64,000 nucleotides of DNA from Phaeobacter sp. J2-8. Its GTDB lineage: Bacteria; Pseudomonadota; Alphaproteobacteria; Rhodobacterales; Rhodobacteraceae. Of the stretch, positions 47,101 to 55,722 are shown one piece after another; position 1 is the stretch's first letter, and each line of letters starts with the position of its first letter. The translations under genes were made by a program, and so were the position numbers. Below the pieces are notes generated by a model. The model did not search any database. It had not been told where the DNA came from and worked only from the letters and a program-made list of their open reading frames with translations. Location of the stretch: positions 1 to 64,000 of the forward strand of contig NZ_JALIEC010000013.1 of assembly GCF_022867865.1 (NCBI RefSeq). The letters run 5' to 3'.

Positions 47101-49135
47101 ATGACACGAAGCATCCTGCATATACCCTTTCTTGCCCTGACCTGCGGGCTTGCGGCCCCGGCCAACGCCGAGATCCGCGCGCTTTTGGTTGGGGTCTCGG
47201 ACTATCAATATCTGGACGCTGATCTGCGCGGTCCGGCCAATGACGTCGGGTTGATGGCGCGGGCGCTGATTGCGCGCGGCGCACATGCGGCGGATATTAC
47301 CGTGCTGGCCGACCCATCGGCGCAATTGCCCGAAGGCGTGGCCAATGCCGGTCTGCCAACCCGTGATGCGATCCTGTCCGGGCTGGACGCTCTGGCGTCC
47401 ACCGCGACGGATGCCACCCATGCCGTATTCTATTTTTCCGGTCACGGCACCCAGATGCCCGACGCCAACGGGGATGAACAGGGTGGTTTTGACGAGATTT
47501 TTCTGCCCGTGGATGCGCGCGGCTGGTCCGGTGCGGCGGGCATGGTGGAAAACGCCATTGTCGATGATGAGCTGACGCCAAAGATGCAGGCCATTCTTGA
47601 TACCGGTGCGCAACTGGTGGCGATGCTGGATGCCTGTCATTCCGAAACCGGTTTTCGCGCTTTGCCCGATGATCCCGCCGCGCCGGTCGCGCGTTACATT
47701 GCGCCGGCGCTGTTGAACCTGCCCGACGGTCTGCCCGCGGATCTGCCAGAGGTCAGAGAGACGCTGCCACCGGCGGCACCGCTGACCGGCGATTTTGTCT
47801 TTCTCTATGCGGCACAATCCAACCAGCGGGCGTTTGAATACCCGATGGGCGACCCGGCGGATGACGCCAATTGGTACGGTGATTTCACCCGCACCGTGGC
47901 TGGCGCATTGGAAAGCGGCGCGGCGCTGACCTGGGGCGATGTGCTGCAAAATGCGATGGCGGAAATGAATGCCAATTCCCCGGCCACCCAGACCCCCGAT
48001 GCCGAAGGCACATTGCTGGCCAGCGCGGTGTTGGGGCAAACCGAACCGGTGCCCGCCGCGATCCGCCTGACAGGTGGAAAGTTGCAATCCGGCAGTCTTC
48101 AAGGGGTCCAGAACGGCGCGGTTTACGAAGTTCTCGACAGCCCCGGCGGCACGCTGTTGGCCGAGGTGACGGTGATCGGTGTCACGCCGACATCTGCCAC
48201 TCTTACCAGCGCAACCCGCGTGCCGGGGCAGGGATTTGCCCGGTTGAAAACGCCGGGCCGCCCGGAACCGCTGCGCATTGCCGGGCCGATTGTGGCGGAC
48301 GGTGCCGACTATAGCGCCTTTCTGGCCGAGATTGCCCGCCTGCGCGCCGCCGCCGCGCCGGATGGCGTACAGTGGAGCGAGGCCGGGCCCGGCAGAATTC
48401 ACCCTTGTGCTGACGGGGGGTGCGCTTGCACTGGCCGGGCGCGACGGGGTTGTCGACGGGGCAGGGGCCGGCAGCGCGCCGCGCGCCAGCGACCCGGCGA
48501 ACCTTCATGATTTCCTGGATCGTGCCGCGCGCACTCTGCGGTTGCGCGCGGCGGTGTCCCAGGTCTCGTCCGGGCGCACCGGGCTGTCGCTTTCGGGCTT
48601 TGGTCCGAAATACCGGCTGAGTCACATCGCCGTCACCGACCCGGATGCCGCCTGTGACACCGGCGCGGTGCAGGACGAACGCCCTGTGTCGAAAACCGTG
48701 GTGGTCACCCATTGCGATCAGCTTTGGCTCAGCGTGCATAATCCGTCCAACACGCCCCGGGATGTGACCGTGCTTTATATTGATGCCGACAATCGCATCA
48801 CCGCGATCTGGCCGGAACAGGGCCTGTCGAACCGTGTCGGTTTTGACGAAGAGATCGAGGTCGGCCTGTTGGTCCAGAACCCTGAACCCGCCCGAAACGG
48901 GGTAGAGGAAATTTTGGTGCTTGCGGTCCCGGCCAAGGACATGTCGCCGCGCACAGTGCTGACCGCCCTGGCCGATCCCGCCCCGACCCGCGCCATCCCG
49001 AAAGAGGCCTCTGGCAGCGTGTCCTGGCTTTTGCAGGCGTCCCTGCCGGATGCCGCGACCCGCAACCTGACATTGCCCGGCGCCATGTCGGCCTTGGAAG
49101 TGACGCGGTTTTCCATCAAACTGGAGCCCGATTAA
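47101..49135 (+). CDS. Exported caspase-fold (C14) peptidase 2 with C-terminal DUF4384 domain (frameshifted)
   Basis: Signal peptide MTRSILHIPFLALTCGLAAPANA, then EIRALLVGVSDYQYLDADLRGPANDVG. The dyad is His115 in FYFSGHGTQMP and Cys179 in AMLDACHSETG; Asp48 and Asp177 match acidic S1 positions of metacaspases. The CCC at 48388-48390 (one extra C) breaks the frame at SEAGP; it resumes AEFTLVLTGGALALAG. The DUF4384 region holds LSVHNPSNTPRDVTVLYIDAD and NRITAIWPEQG. Repaired length ~677 aa. It is a paralogue of caspase 1. An upstream ATG at 47035 overlaps the patatin stop and would add 22 residues; I prefer 47101 for the signal peptide. Confidence 0.85.
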
Positions 49136-49215
49136 CCAACAACAACACAACAACATCACGGGGCTCTGCCCGTTCGAACCATATTCCATACTCAATAAAC
49201 ATAGGATTGATTGCT

Positions 49216-50289
49216 ATGACCCACACCAAAACCTTTCTGGCTGCTGCTTTGACAGGGTTGATGACCCTGAGCAGCACCGCTATGGCCCAGGACAACAGCG
49301 AAGACGGGATGATGGCTGACCCGAACAAGGCCAACCCATTTGCCTTTGCCTCTTCTGATGCCAAAAGCACAATGCTGGACGAACAGATGGCCGCAGCCGA
49401 GGCCGCAGGCGACCGTGTGGTCGGCGGCGAAGTGGCCGGCGATGGCGCATGGCCCTGGCAGGTTGCGCTGATGGTGGCAGGCCAGCCAACAACCCCCGAC
49501 GCTCAATTCTGTGGCGGCTCGATGGTGCTCGACAACTGGGTGCTGACCGCGGCGCATTGCGTGTTCATGCCCGATGGCAACGGCGGTAATTTCCTGCTTG
49601 ATCCCAGCCAGTTCGACATTCTGGTCGGCACCAACACCATTGCCGATGGCGCGGGGGAACGTGTGGCCGTTGCCGGGGTGTTCCGTCACCCGGAATATGA
49701 CCCGCGTCTGTTCAACAACGATATTGCGTTGATCAAACTGGCGAGCACACCAACCGTGTCTTACCAGACGATCAATGTCCCGGATTCCGAATTTGGCGAG
49801 GTCATCGACCAACAGGGTATCCCGACCATCGTGACCGGTTGGGGTCTGGTGAATGGCGCCAAACGCACCGACGTGATGATGCAGGCGGAAATTCAGATCC
49901 TGTCGCGCGAAGCCTGTAACAACGCGATGATGGAGGCCCGCGCCAACTTTGCCGCGCCGCGTCTGGTCGAGGCTGCAAATGTGTTCCAGCTGGATCAATC
50001 GCAAACCGATGAAGTCTGGCAGGAAATGCTGGCGCGTGCGCCGCTGCCGCTGTCGCCCAACATGCTGTGTTCCGGTACTTTCGAAGGTGGCAAGACCTCT
50101 TGCCAGGGTGACTCCGGCGGTCCGCTGGTCGTGCCATTGGACGACGGCAGCTATATTCAGGCCGGTGTTGTCAGCTGGGGTCTGGTGGGCAATGGATCGA
50201 CCACCTGTGCCGAAGACGCTTATTTCTCGGTTTACACCAAGGCTTCGAAATTCGTGCCTTGGCTGAACCAGACCATCAGCGCCAACTAA
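49216..50289 (+). CDS. Secreted S1-family serine protease (zymogen form)
   Basis: 357 aa. Signal peptide MTHTKTFLAAALTGLMTLSSTAMA, then a ~42-residue Asp/Ala-rich pro-segment ending GDR67, then VVGGEVAGDGAWPWQVAL, the classical activated N-terminus. The triad is His114 (LTAAHC), Asp169 (NNDIALIKL) and Ser300 (SCQGDSGGPL). Cys pairs fit the chymotrypsin fold. The residue six before the catalytic Ser (chymotrypsin 189) is Thr in GKTSCQGDS rather than Asp, so trypsin specificity is not expected and self-activation at Arg67 is doubtful. It follows caspase 2 by 80 bases and ends before a strong terminator. Confidence 0.93.
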   Translation: MTHTKTFLAAALTGLMTLSSTAMAQDNSEDGMMADPNKANPFAFASSDAKSTMLDEQMAAAEAAGDRVVGGEVAGDGAWPWQVALMVAGQPTTPDAQFCGGSMVLDNWVLTAAHCVFMPDGNGGNFLLDPSQFDILVGTNTIADGAGERVAVAGVFRHPEYDPRLFNNDIALIKLASTPTVSYQTINVPDSEFGEVIDQQGIPTIVTGWGLVNGAKRTDVMMQAEIQILSREACNNAMMEARANFAAPRLVEAANVFQLDQSQTDEVWQEMLARAPLPLSPNMLCSGTFEGGKTSCQGDSGGPLVVPLDDGSYIQAGVVSWGLVGNGSTTCAEDAYFSVYTKASKFVPWLNQTISAN

Positions 50290-50320
50290 GACGACATGGG
50301 GCGCCTTACGCATATCCTTT

Positions 50321-50353
50321 GCCGGGCCAGCATCGTTCTGGCCCGGCTTTTTT
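50321..50353 (+). terminator. Rho-independent terminator after the S1 protease
   Basis: A perfect 10-bp stem, GCCGGGCCAG (50321-50330) with 50338-50347, loop CATCGTT, followed by six T. It starts 31 bases after the protease stop and closes the transcript begun at the PDZ protease or two-component genes. Confidence 0.93.
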
Positions 50354-50421
50354 GCGCCGGTGTTTCGCCGCGTGCGGCGGGCGGTGTCACGGGCGGTGGC
50401 ACGGGCATGTGCCGTGGGGCG

Positions 50422-53094
50422 ATGACAGGGCTGCGGCGGGGATGTGTCATCCTGATGCTGCTGGCCGCACCTTTGGCGGCGCAAAATGCAAATGATGCCG
50501 GGGATGTGCCGCCGGAACCGGGGCTGCCGACCCCGAACGAGGTGCTGGCCGATGTCGACAAGGGCATCAAGCTGGCGCAACAGGGCGACATGACTGCGGC
50601 CTATGAAATTCTCGACCGGGTCAATCAAATCACCTACGAACATGACTACCCCGGCCTTTCCAAACATTACCCGAACCTCGGTTTGGCCTATTACAATTAT
50701 GAACAACGCGATTGGTCAGAGGTGCTGCGGTTTTCCGCTTCGGTTGCCACCGGGTTGTCGTCAGACGGATTTCCCGATCATCCCTATCGTATCGCGGCCA
50801 GCGCGTTGCAGGGGGCCGCGCTGCGGATGCAGGTCCGTCTGCCAGAGGCAGAGATCATCCTGCGCAATGCCGTCGCCGAAAGCCGTGGCAGACCGGAACT
50901 GGCCGGGATTCATGGTCTGGCGTTTTACCATCTTGGCATGGCTGTGACCGATCTTGACCGCGACGACCGGGATAAGATCACTTCGGCCTTTCTTAATGAA
51001 TGGAGCAGCGACTGGCTGGTGTCCCTGGAAGAGGCGCTGATCCTCAATTACCGCGATATTGTGAATGACAAGAGACGGCAGGGCGACATGCCACGTGCCA
51101 TCCGCCGCACCCGCAATCTGGTGGCGGCCACCGCCGCCGCCGAAGATATCGACCTGCGTCGCGTGGCGGGGTTCCGGGGCTATCTGGGCGTCTTGATGGC
51201 GGAATCCGGTGAATGGGACACTGCGCTTGGTTATCTGCAACAGGAATATGATTATTACCGCGACGTCGGCATCACCGGCACCGATCTGAATGAAAACATT
51301 CTGTATCTCGGTCAGGTGCTGCGCTATGGTCGCGATCCGCAAGAGGGGTATCAGTTCTTTGAGAATGAAATCGCGCTGGCCCGCCAAACCGGTGCAGAGC
51401 CTGTCTATATCGCGCGGTTCCTGACGCAGCAGGCGCATATTGCCAAATTCCTCGAAGATATTGACGATGCGCAACGGCTCTACCGCGAGGCTTATGCCGA
51501 GGTGCGCAGCGTTGATCGTGCCAATCATTGGGTGGCCCGGGGGGTGCGCAAATACATCGACCTCGATCATCCCGGCATGAAGGATTTTGCCTTTGCCTCG
51601 GAACTGGGGGCGATTGATGCGGTTCAGTTTGATCTTGCCCCCGACGGCGCCGATGTGCTGCGCCTGTTCTTCGAGGGCAATTATCTGGCGCTGGATGCGG
51701 TGCTGGCGCGGTTCGAGGACGAGGGCCGTTCCGAAACCATCGAATACCAATTGAACCGGGCGCTGTATCTGGCGGTGATCGGCAAATACCACGAAAGCCT
51801 GACGCTGCTTGACCGGGCCCGGCGCACCGCGCGCACCACCAACGGCGGTGGCGTTGCGGCCAATGCGCTGATTTTTGATCAGATCGAAGTGATCGCCAAG
51901 GTCTGGGGCACGGGCCATGAACCGGAAACCGCACAGGGCGCGCTGGACCGGATGCGGGCGCGGTTGCCGAACATGACGGATGGGGAACGCAGCCTTTATC
52001 ATGCGCTTTTGGCGTTCAAACATTTCCGGTTAAGCCATTACGCCGAAATGCAGGCGATCCTGGAGATTTGGTTCGCCGAATATGGCCGCACGCGGACAAC
52101 CGGGATCTGGGACATCTATGCCGCCACGGTCATCATGGAAATGTCCTTTGGCAATATGGACGAGGCCCTGAACGAAGCTTTGTTGGCGGATACGTTGAGC
52201 GCGCTCAAGACCTATCCCACCATGACCCTGGCGCGGGATTATCTGCGGCTGGTCAAGGTGCTGAATTCGCGCAAGGGCATTTTCTCGGATGAGGCCATGG
52301 TCGAATTGGGCACCTTGGTCGCCAGCATCGGCGGCTCTGTGCCGCGCGATCATTCGATGCTGGCCGCGACGCAATTCGGGCTGGCCAATGCGCATGGCTG
52401 GCGTGGCAATCGCGAGGAATCCTTGCATTGGCTGCGCGAAACCGCCGCCACGCTGCGGGCATCCCCCTATTTCCGCGAGGATGTGAATTCCTTTTTGCTG
52501 GCGCGGCAATCCCGCATGTTGCGCGAATTGGGCCGTGTCGACGAAGCGCATTCCATCGCGCAAGAAGCGTTGAAAGCGATTGATCCGCGCACCGCCCGGC
52601 TGGATCTGATCGGCGAGATCTATCAAAATACCGCGCTTGCGCTCAAGGATCGGACAAACAACGACCACAAGGTCGTGGCCTTTCTGGATACCGTATTGGA
52701 TGACCCAGAGGTTTTTGCGCGTTTCACACCGATGGATCAGGTGGGATTGCTGCGGATCAAGGCGGATTCTCTGGCCAATTACGCCGAACTTTCGGAAATT
52801 CTTGCAACGCTGGATCGCGCCGCATTGGTGATGGAGGATTCCGATCTGGACTGGCGGTTGCAGCAATCCAGCCTTTACTGGTCGCGCGCGATTGCGAATT
52901 ACTGGAATGATGCGACCGGAGAGGGGCTGTTGGATATGATGTACAGCAATGACATCTATGTCGAATGGCTGGCCTCGATCCGGGCGTCTTCCGGGGCAGA
53001 GGGGGTGGACCCCGACGGATTTCGTCTTCGCGCCGATTGGGAGGCGCTGATCGGTTGGGATTACGCGCAAACATTGCCGCCTGATCCGCAATGA
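50422..53094 (+). CDS. Large exported TPR-like repeat protein
   Basis: 890 aa. Signal peptide MTGLRRGCVILMLLAAPLAAQ, chosen over the frame from 50296 because that frame spans the terminator. The rest is helical repeat: VDKGIKLAQQGDMTAAYEIL, HYPNLGLAYYNYEQRDWSE, GYLQQEYDYYRDVGITGTD, LYLAVIGKYHESLTLLDRAR and HSIAQEALKAIDPRTARLDL look like TPR hairpins. It probably forms a periplasmic scaffold or sensor. The last codon overlaps the start of the truncated copy (ATGA). It is convergent with the CHAT gene; in many proteins TPR and CHAT are fused, so these two are likely partners (inference). Confidence 0.75.
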   Translation: MTGLRRGCVILMLLAAPLAAQNANDAGDVPPEPGLPTPNEVLADVDKGIKLAQQGDMTAAYEILDRVNQITYEHDYPGLSKHYPNLGLAYYNYEQRDWSEVLRFSASVATGLSSDGFPDHPYRIAASALQGAALRMQVRLPEAEIILRNAVAESRGRPELAGIHGLAFYHLGMAVTDLDRDDRDKITSAFLNEWSSDWLVSLEEALILNYRDIVNDKRRQGDMPRAIRRTRNLVAATAAAEDIDLRRVAGFRGYLGVLMAESGEWDTALGYLQQEYDYYRDVGITGTDLNENILYLGQVLRYGRDPQEGYQFFENEIALARQTGAEPVYIARFLTQQAHIAKFLEDIDDAQRLYREAYAEVRSVDRANHWVARGVRKYIDLDHPGMKDFAFASELGAIDAVQFDLAPDGADVLRLFFEGNYLALDAVLARFEDEGRSETIEYQLNRALYLAVIGKYHESLTLLDRARRTARTTNGGGVAANALIFDQIEVIAKVWGTGHEPETAQGALDRMRARLPNMTDGERSLYHALLAFKHFRLSHYAEMQAILEIWFAEYGRTRTTGIWDIYAATVIMEMSFGNMDEALNEALLADTLSALKTYPTMTLARDYLRLVKVLNSRKGIFSDEAMVELGTLVASIGGSVPRDHSMLAATQFGLANAHGWRGNREESLHWLRETAATLRASPYFREDVNSFLLARQSRMLRELGRVDEAHSIAQEALKAIDPRTARLDLIGEIYQNTALALKDRTNNDHKVVAFLDTVLDDPEVFARFTPMDQVGLLRIKADSLANYAELSEILATLDRAALVMEDSDLDWRLQQSSLYWSRAIANYWNDATGEGLLDMMYSNDIYVEWLASIRASSGAEGVDPDGFRLRADWEALIGWDYAQTLPPDPQ

Positions 53095-53563
53095 ACCGCG
53101 TCGGGCCCAAACGCACATTCGGGTGGGCCTTGGGCGCGGGATCTGGTTTGGCGGTGATGCTTCTGTTGATCGGTGGCGTGGGGCTGGTGGGCTGGGCGCT
53201 GCATTGGATCGGCAGGGCGATCTGGAACAGGCCGAGCTGATCCTGCGCGCCGCAGTGACAGACAGCCGCGATGATCCGGGGCTGCATGCCTATCACGGTC
53301 TGGCGTTGTACCATCTGTCGCGGGTTGTCACCTTGTTGGACAGCAGCGATTAGCGTGCGATCCGGGCGGATTTCCTGACGCGCTATTCATCCGCCTGGCG
53401 GGTGATGCGCGGGCTTGGCGATGTGACGCTGGCCAATGATCTCTATTTCCAATGGGCTGCGGACAACGCCCTGACCGCGACCGATGTCGCGGGAACCTTT
53501 CGCCTGCGCGCCGCGACCGAGGCGGCGATTGGCTGGGATCTGATGCAGTCACTGCCGGAATAA
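53091..53563 (+). pseudogene. Collapsed copy of the TPR-like gene
   Basis: ATG 53091 overlaps the stop of the big gene and encodes a membrane segment (GSGLAVMLLLIGGVGLVGWAL), then the frame breaks. The next frame, GDLEQAELILRAAVTDSRDD and HAYHGLALYHLSRVVTLLDS, matches AEIILRNAVAESRGRPELAG and IHGLAFYHLGMAVTDLD of the 890-aa protein. After an in-frame TAG, RLRAATEAAIGWDLMQSLPE matches its extreme C-terminus (RLRADWEALIGWDYAQTLPP). So the start, one middle piece and the end of a duplicate remain, with about 700 residues deleted. Confidence 0.75.
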
Positions 53564-53626
53564 TGCCTCTGCGCCGTTGCCTGCGATGTGAGATACCGAG
53601 GCTGGCACCCCATGCGCAAACCGCGA

Positions 53627-55294
53627 TCAGCCGTCGAGGCCGCCCTCGCCAACCACCACAAACGGAGCCCAGATGCGCGGATGAGCGAAGCGGTCTTCGC
53701 TGGTGTCATCGAGGATGTCCAATGTTGACTGCTGTAGCGCCACGGCCCGGCCGCGGGCATCGGGCGCATACATCCGGTCCAGCATGCCGGTGGTCAGGAC
53801 CGAAGCGGCATAATCATCAACCGGCCAATGCGACACAAGGATGGCCCGCGCGCCCGCATAGATGAAGGCCCGCGCCAAACCCGAAAGCCCCTCGGCCCCG
53901 GGCGTGCCATCCGATCCGGCGGTGTCACAGGCCGACAGGATCACCAAATCGGCAGAGAGTTTGAGTTGCGCCGCCTCTGACGCGGTCAACAGCGCGTCAT
54001 CCTGGGAGGATGGCGTCACCGGCGGGGTGAACACCAGCGCCGGTTCACTAAGGCCGGGCAGGCCGTCGGCCAACAATCCATGGGTGGCAAAGGCCACCAC
54101 ATTTGCGCCGCTCATGTCCAGCGATTTGACGGCGGTTTCGGTGGCGGCGCGGGCAAGGAAAACACTGTCGTCCGGCGCGCCCATCGTTGCCGCCAACCGT
54201 CGCAATTCGCGCGCAGTATTGGGCAGCGGGGCCAGATCGGCGACCTTGCGGACATCTTCATAGATGCCCCGGGTGACAATTCTGTCGGCATCGTTCTGCG
54301 CCTCTGTCGCGTCTGCCACCAACCGATACCCGAGCAGGGGATCGCCAAATCCCACAAAGGACGGCGCGTCGGCCTGCTGTTGTTTTGCATGGCTGACTTG
54401 CCGCAGCGCGCGCAACGCCGAAACGTTGGGCAGGGTGGTCAGCGCGTGACGTCGCAAGAGCCAGTCGGTCTCGCGCAGCGCCTGGGGCGCGGTATCTTCA
54501 CCGGTCGGCGGGCGGGTCACCAGAACGGCGGGCGGAAGGGACGTCAGCGGGCCATCAAAGACCACCATCAGATGGGCCTTGTCGGCGATCACCTGTTCCA
54601 GGGGCGCCAGCGTTTGGCGGTAGATTTCATGCGCTGCACCGCGATCAAACCCGTCAACCCGGGCGGTTCGCTTGTCTTTGTTCAGCGACAGCCCGGCGCG
54701 GTTGTCGACCTCGACCCGCAATTGCCCGCGCAGGGTCTGGACCAGCCCGGCAACCGCCTCTCGGCCGATTTCGGCACGGGTCCAGGCGCTGGCGCTGTCG
54801 GAAATTGCCCAGGTGTAGGTGTATGTGGCTTCGGTCAATGTCATGACCAGCGCCTCGTCCGGGCGCAACAATGCCTGAAGCTCGGCAATCGCCAGCGGGG
54901 CGGGATTGGTCAATTCGCGAAATTCCGGGAATTCGGCGGTCAGTTGGCTGTCCAGTGATTGCAACCGCTTGCGTCCGGCTTCGATTTTTGCCCGCAACTG
55001 GTCGACGGCGGTTTCCGCGTCTGCGCCGGGTTGGGCCGCATATTCCGCCAGGCTGGCGCGTTGTTTGGTGATGGCGGCGGAAATATCCTGTTGTTCCCGC
55101 AACAGCGCCTGCAGACCTGCGCTGCCGGCGGCGATACGTCCGGCGGCCTTGGCCAGAGCTTCGCCGGCAGAGGACGCCTGGGCGCGCTGGGCCGAAACAA
55201 ACACCCGATCGCGGATTTCCGCCCGGGTCAGCGCCGCCGCAGGGGCGGTGGCCAAGGTCAAGAGGGTGAGGGAACAAAGTAATGTTTTCAACAT
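53627..55294 (-). CDS. Exported CHAT-domain peptidase
   Basis: 555 aa. ATG 55294 (AGGGGAT upstream) gives signal peptide MLKTLLCSLTLLTLATAPAAA. Residues ~25-130 are a long coiled-coil-like helix region. The CHAT (caspase HetF-associated with TPR) domain fills the C-terminal half: LMVVFDGPLTSLPPAVLV, His405 in VVAFATHGLLADG, Cys456 in LVILSACDTAG, then GLARAFIYAGARAILVSHWPV and FAHPRIWAPFVVVGEG. CHAT enzymes belong to the caspase/separase clan. It has no TPR of its own; a TPR-like protein is encoded convergently 64 bases beyond the truncated copy. Probably periplasmic. Confidence 0.9.
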   Translation of the reverse strand: MLKTLLCSLTLLTLATAPAAALTRAEIRDRVFVSAQRAQASSAGEALAKAAGRIAAGSAGLQALLREQQDISAAITKQRASLAEYAAQPGADAETAVDQLRAKIEAGRKRLQSLDSQLTAEFPEFRELTNPAPLAIAELQALLRPDEALVMTLTEATYTYTWAISDSASAWTRAEIGREAVAGLVQTLRGQLRVEVDNRAGLSLNKDKRTARVDGFDRGAAHEIYRQTLAPLEQVIADKAHLMVVFDGPLTSLPPAVLVTRPPTGEDTAPQALRETDWLLRRHALTTLPNVSALRALRQVSHAKQQQADAPSFVGFGDPLLGYRLVADATEAQNDADRIVTRGIYEDVRKVADLAPLPNTARELRRLAATMGAPDDSVFLARAATETAVKSLDMSGANVVAFATHGLLADGLPGLSEPALVFTPPVTPSSQDDALLTASEAAQLKLSADLVILSACDTAGSDGTPGAEGLSGLARAFIYAGARAILVSHWPVDDYAASVLTTGMLDRMYAPDARGRAVALQQSTLDILDDTSEDRFAHPRIWAPFVVVGEGGLDG

Positions 55295-55722
55295 GGTATC
55301 CCCTGTTTCGCGGCGCTGAAAGGCCGGTTTGTCTGCGCAGCAGGCTGGTGATAAGTTTGTCATGAAACACCCGCCAGACAAAGCCCCTTCTCGATGACAA
55401 ATTCGGTTCAGGCGACTTTACGGAGATAGCGGTAACTGCGGCCTTTTGTCTTAGTTCGCAACAATGTTACGCTCTCATCAACAGAGGAGGGGGCCTGGCA
55501 CGAATCATATTTAGTTTAATGTTCAACTAACCGCTATGCGTCTGGCGCATGAACGATATGCGTTTGCCGGTCTACGTAGCGGAACCCTGGTATGCTAGAT
55601 CCACCTCAACAAACGAAGGCCAAGAACGGGCCCGTAAATCGACGTCGGATTGTGGATGTCATGCGGGATGGTTTAAGGTTAAACAATGGCGCGGCACGGC
55701 GCGCAGTAAGGGAAGAGGATAC
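55295..55722. promoter_or_regulatory. aceE upstream region with a palindromic operator candidate
   Basis: A 430-base gap between the divergent CHAT and aceE genes, lower in GC than its flanks. TTAGTT (55511-55516) and AACTAA (55525-55530) form an inverted repeat with an 8-base gap, about 190 bases upstream of aceE. This could bind a PDH-controlling regulator. No gene is supported, although the aceE frame stays open back to 55549. Confidence 0.5.
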
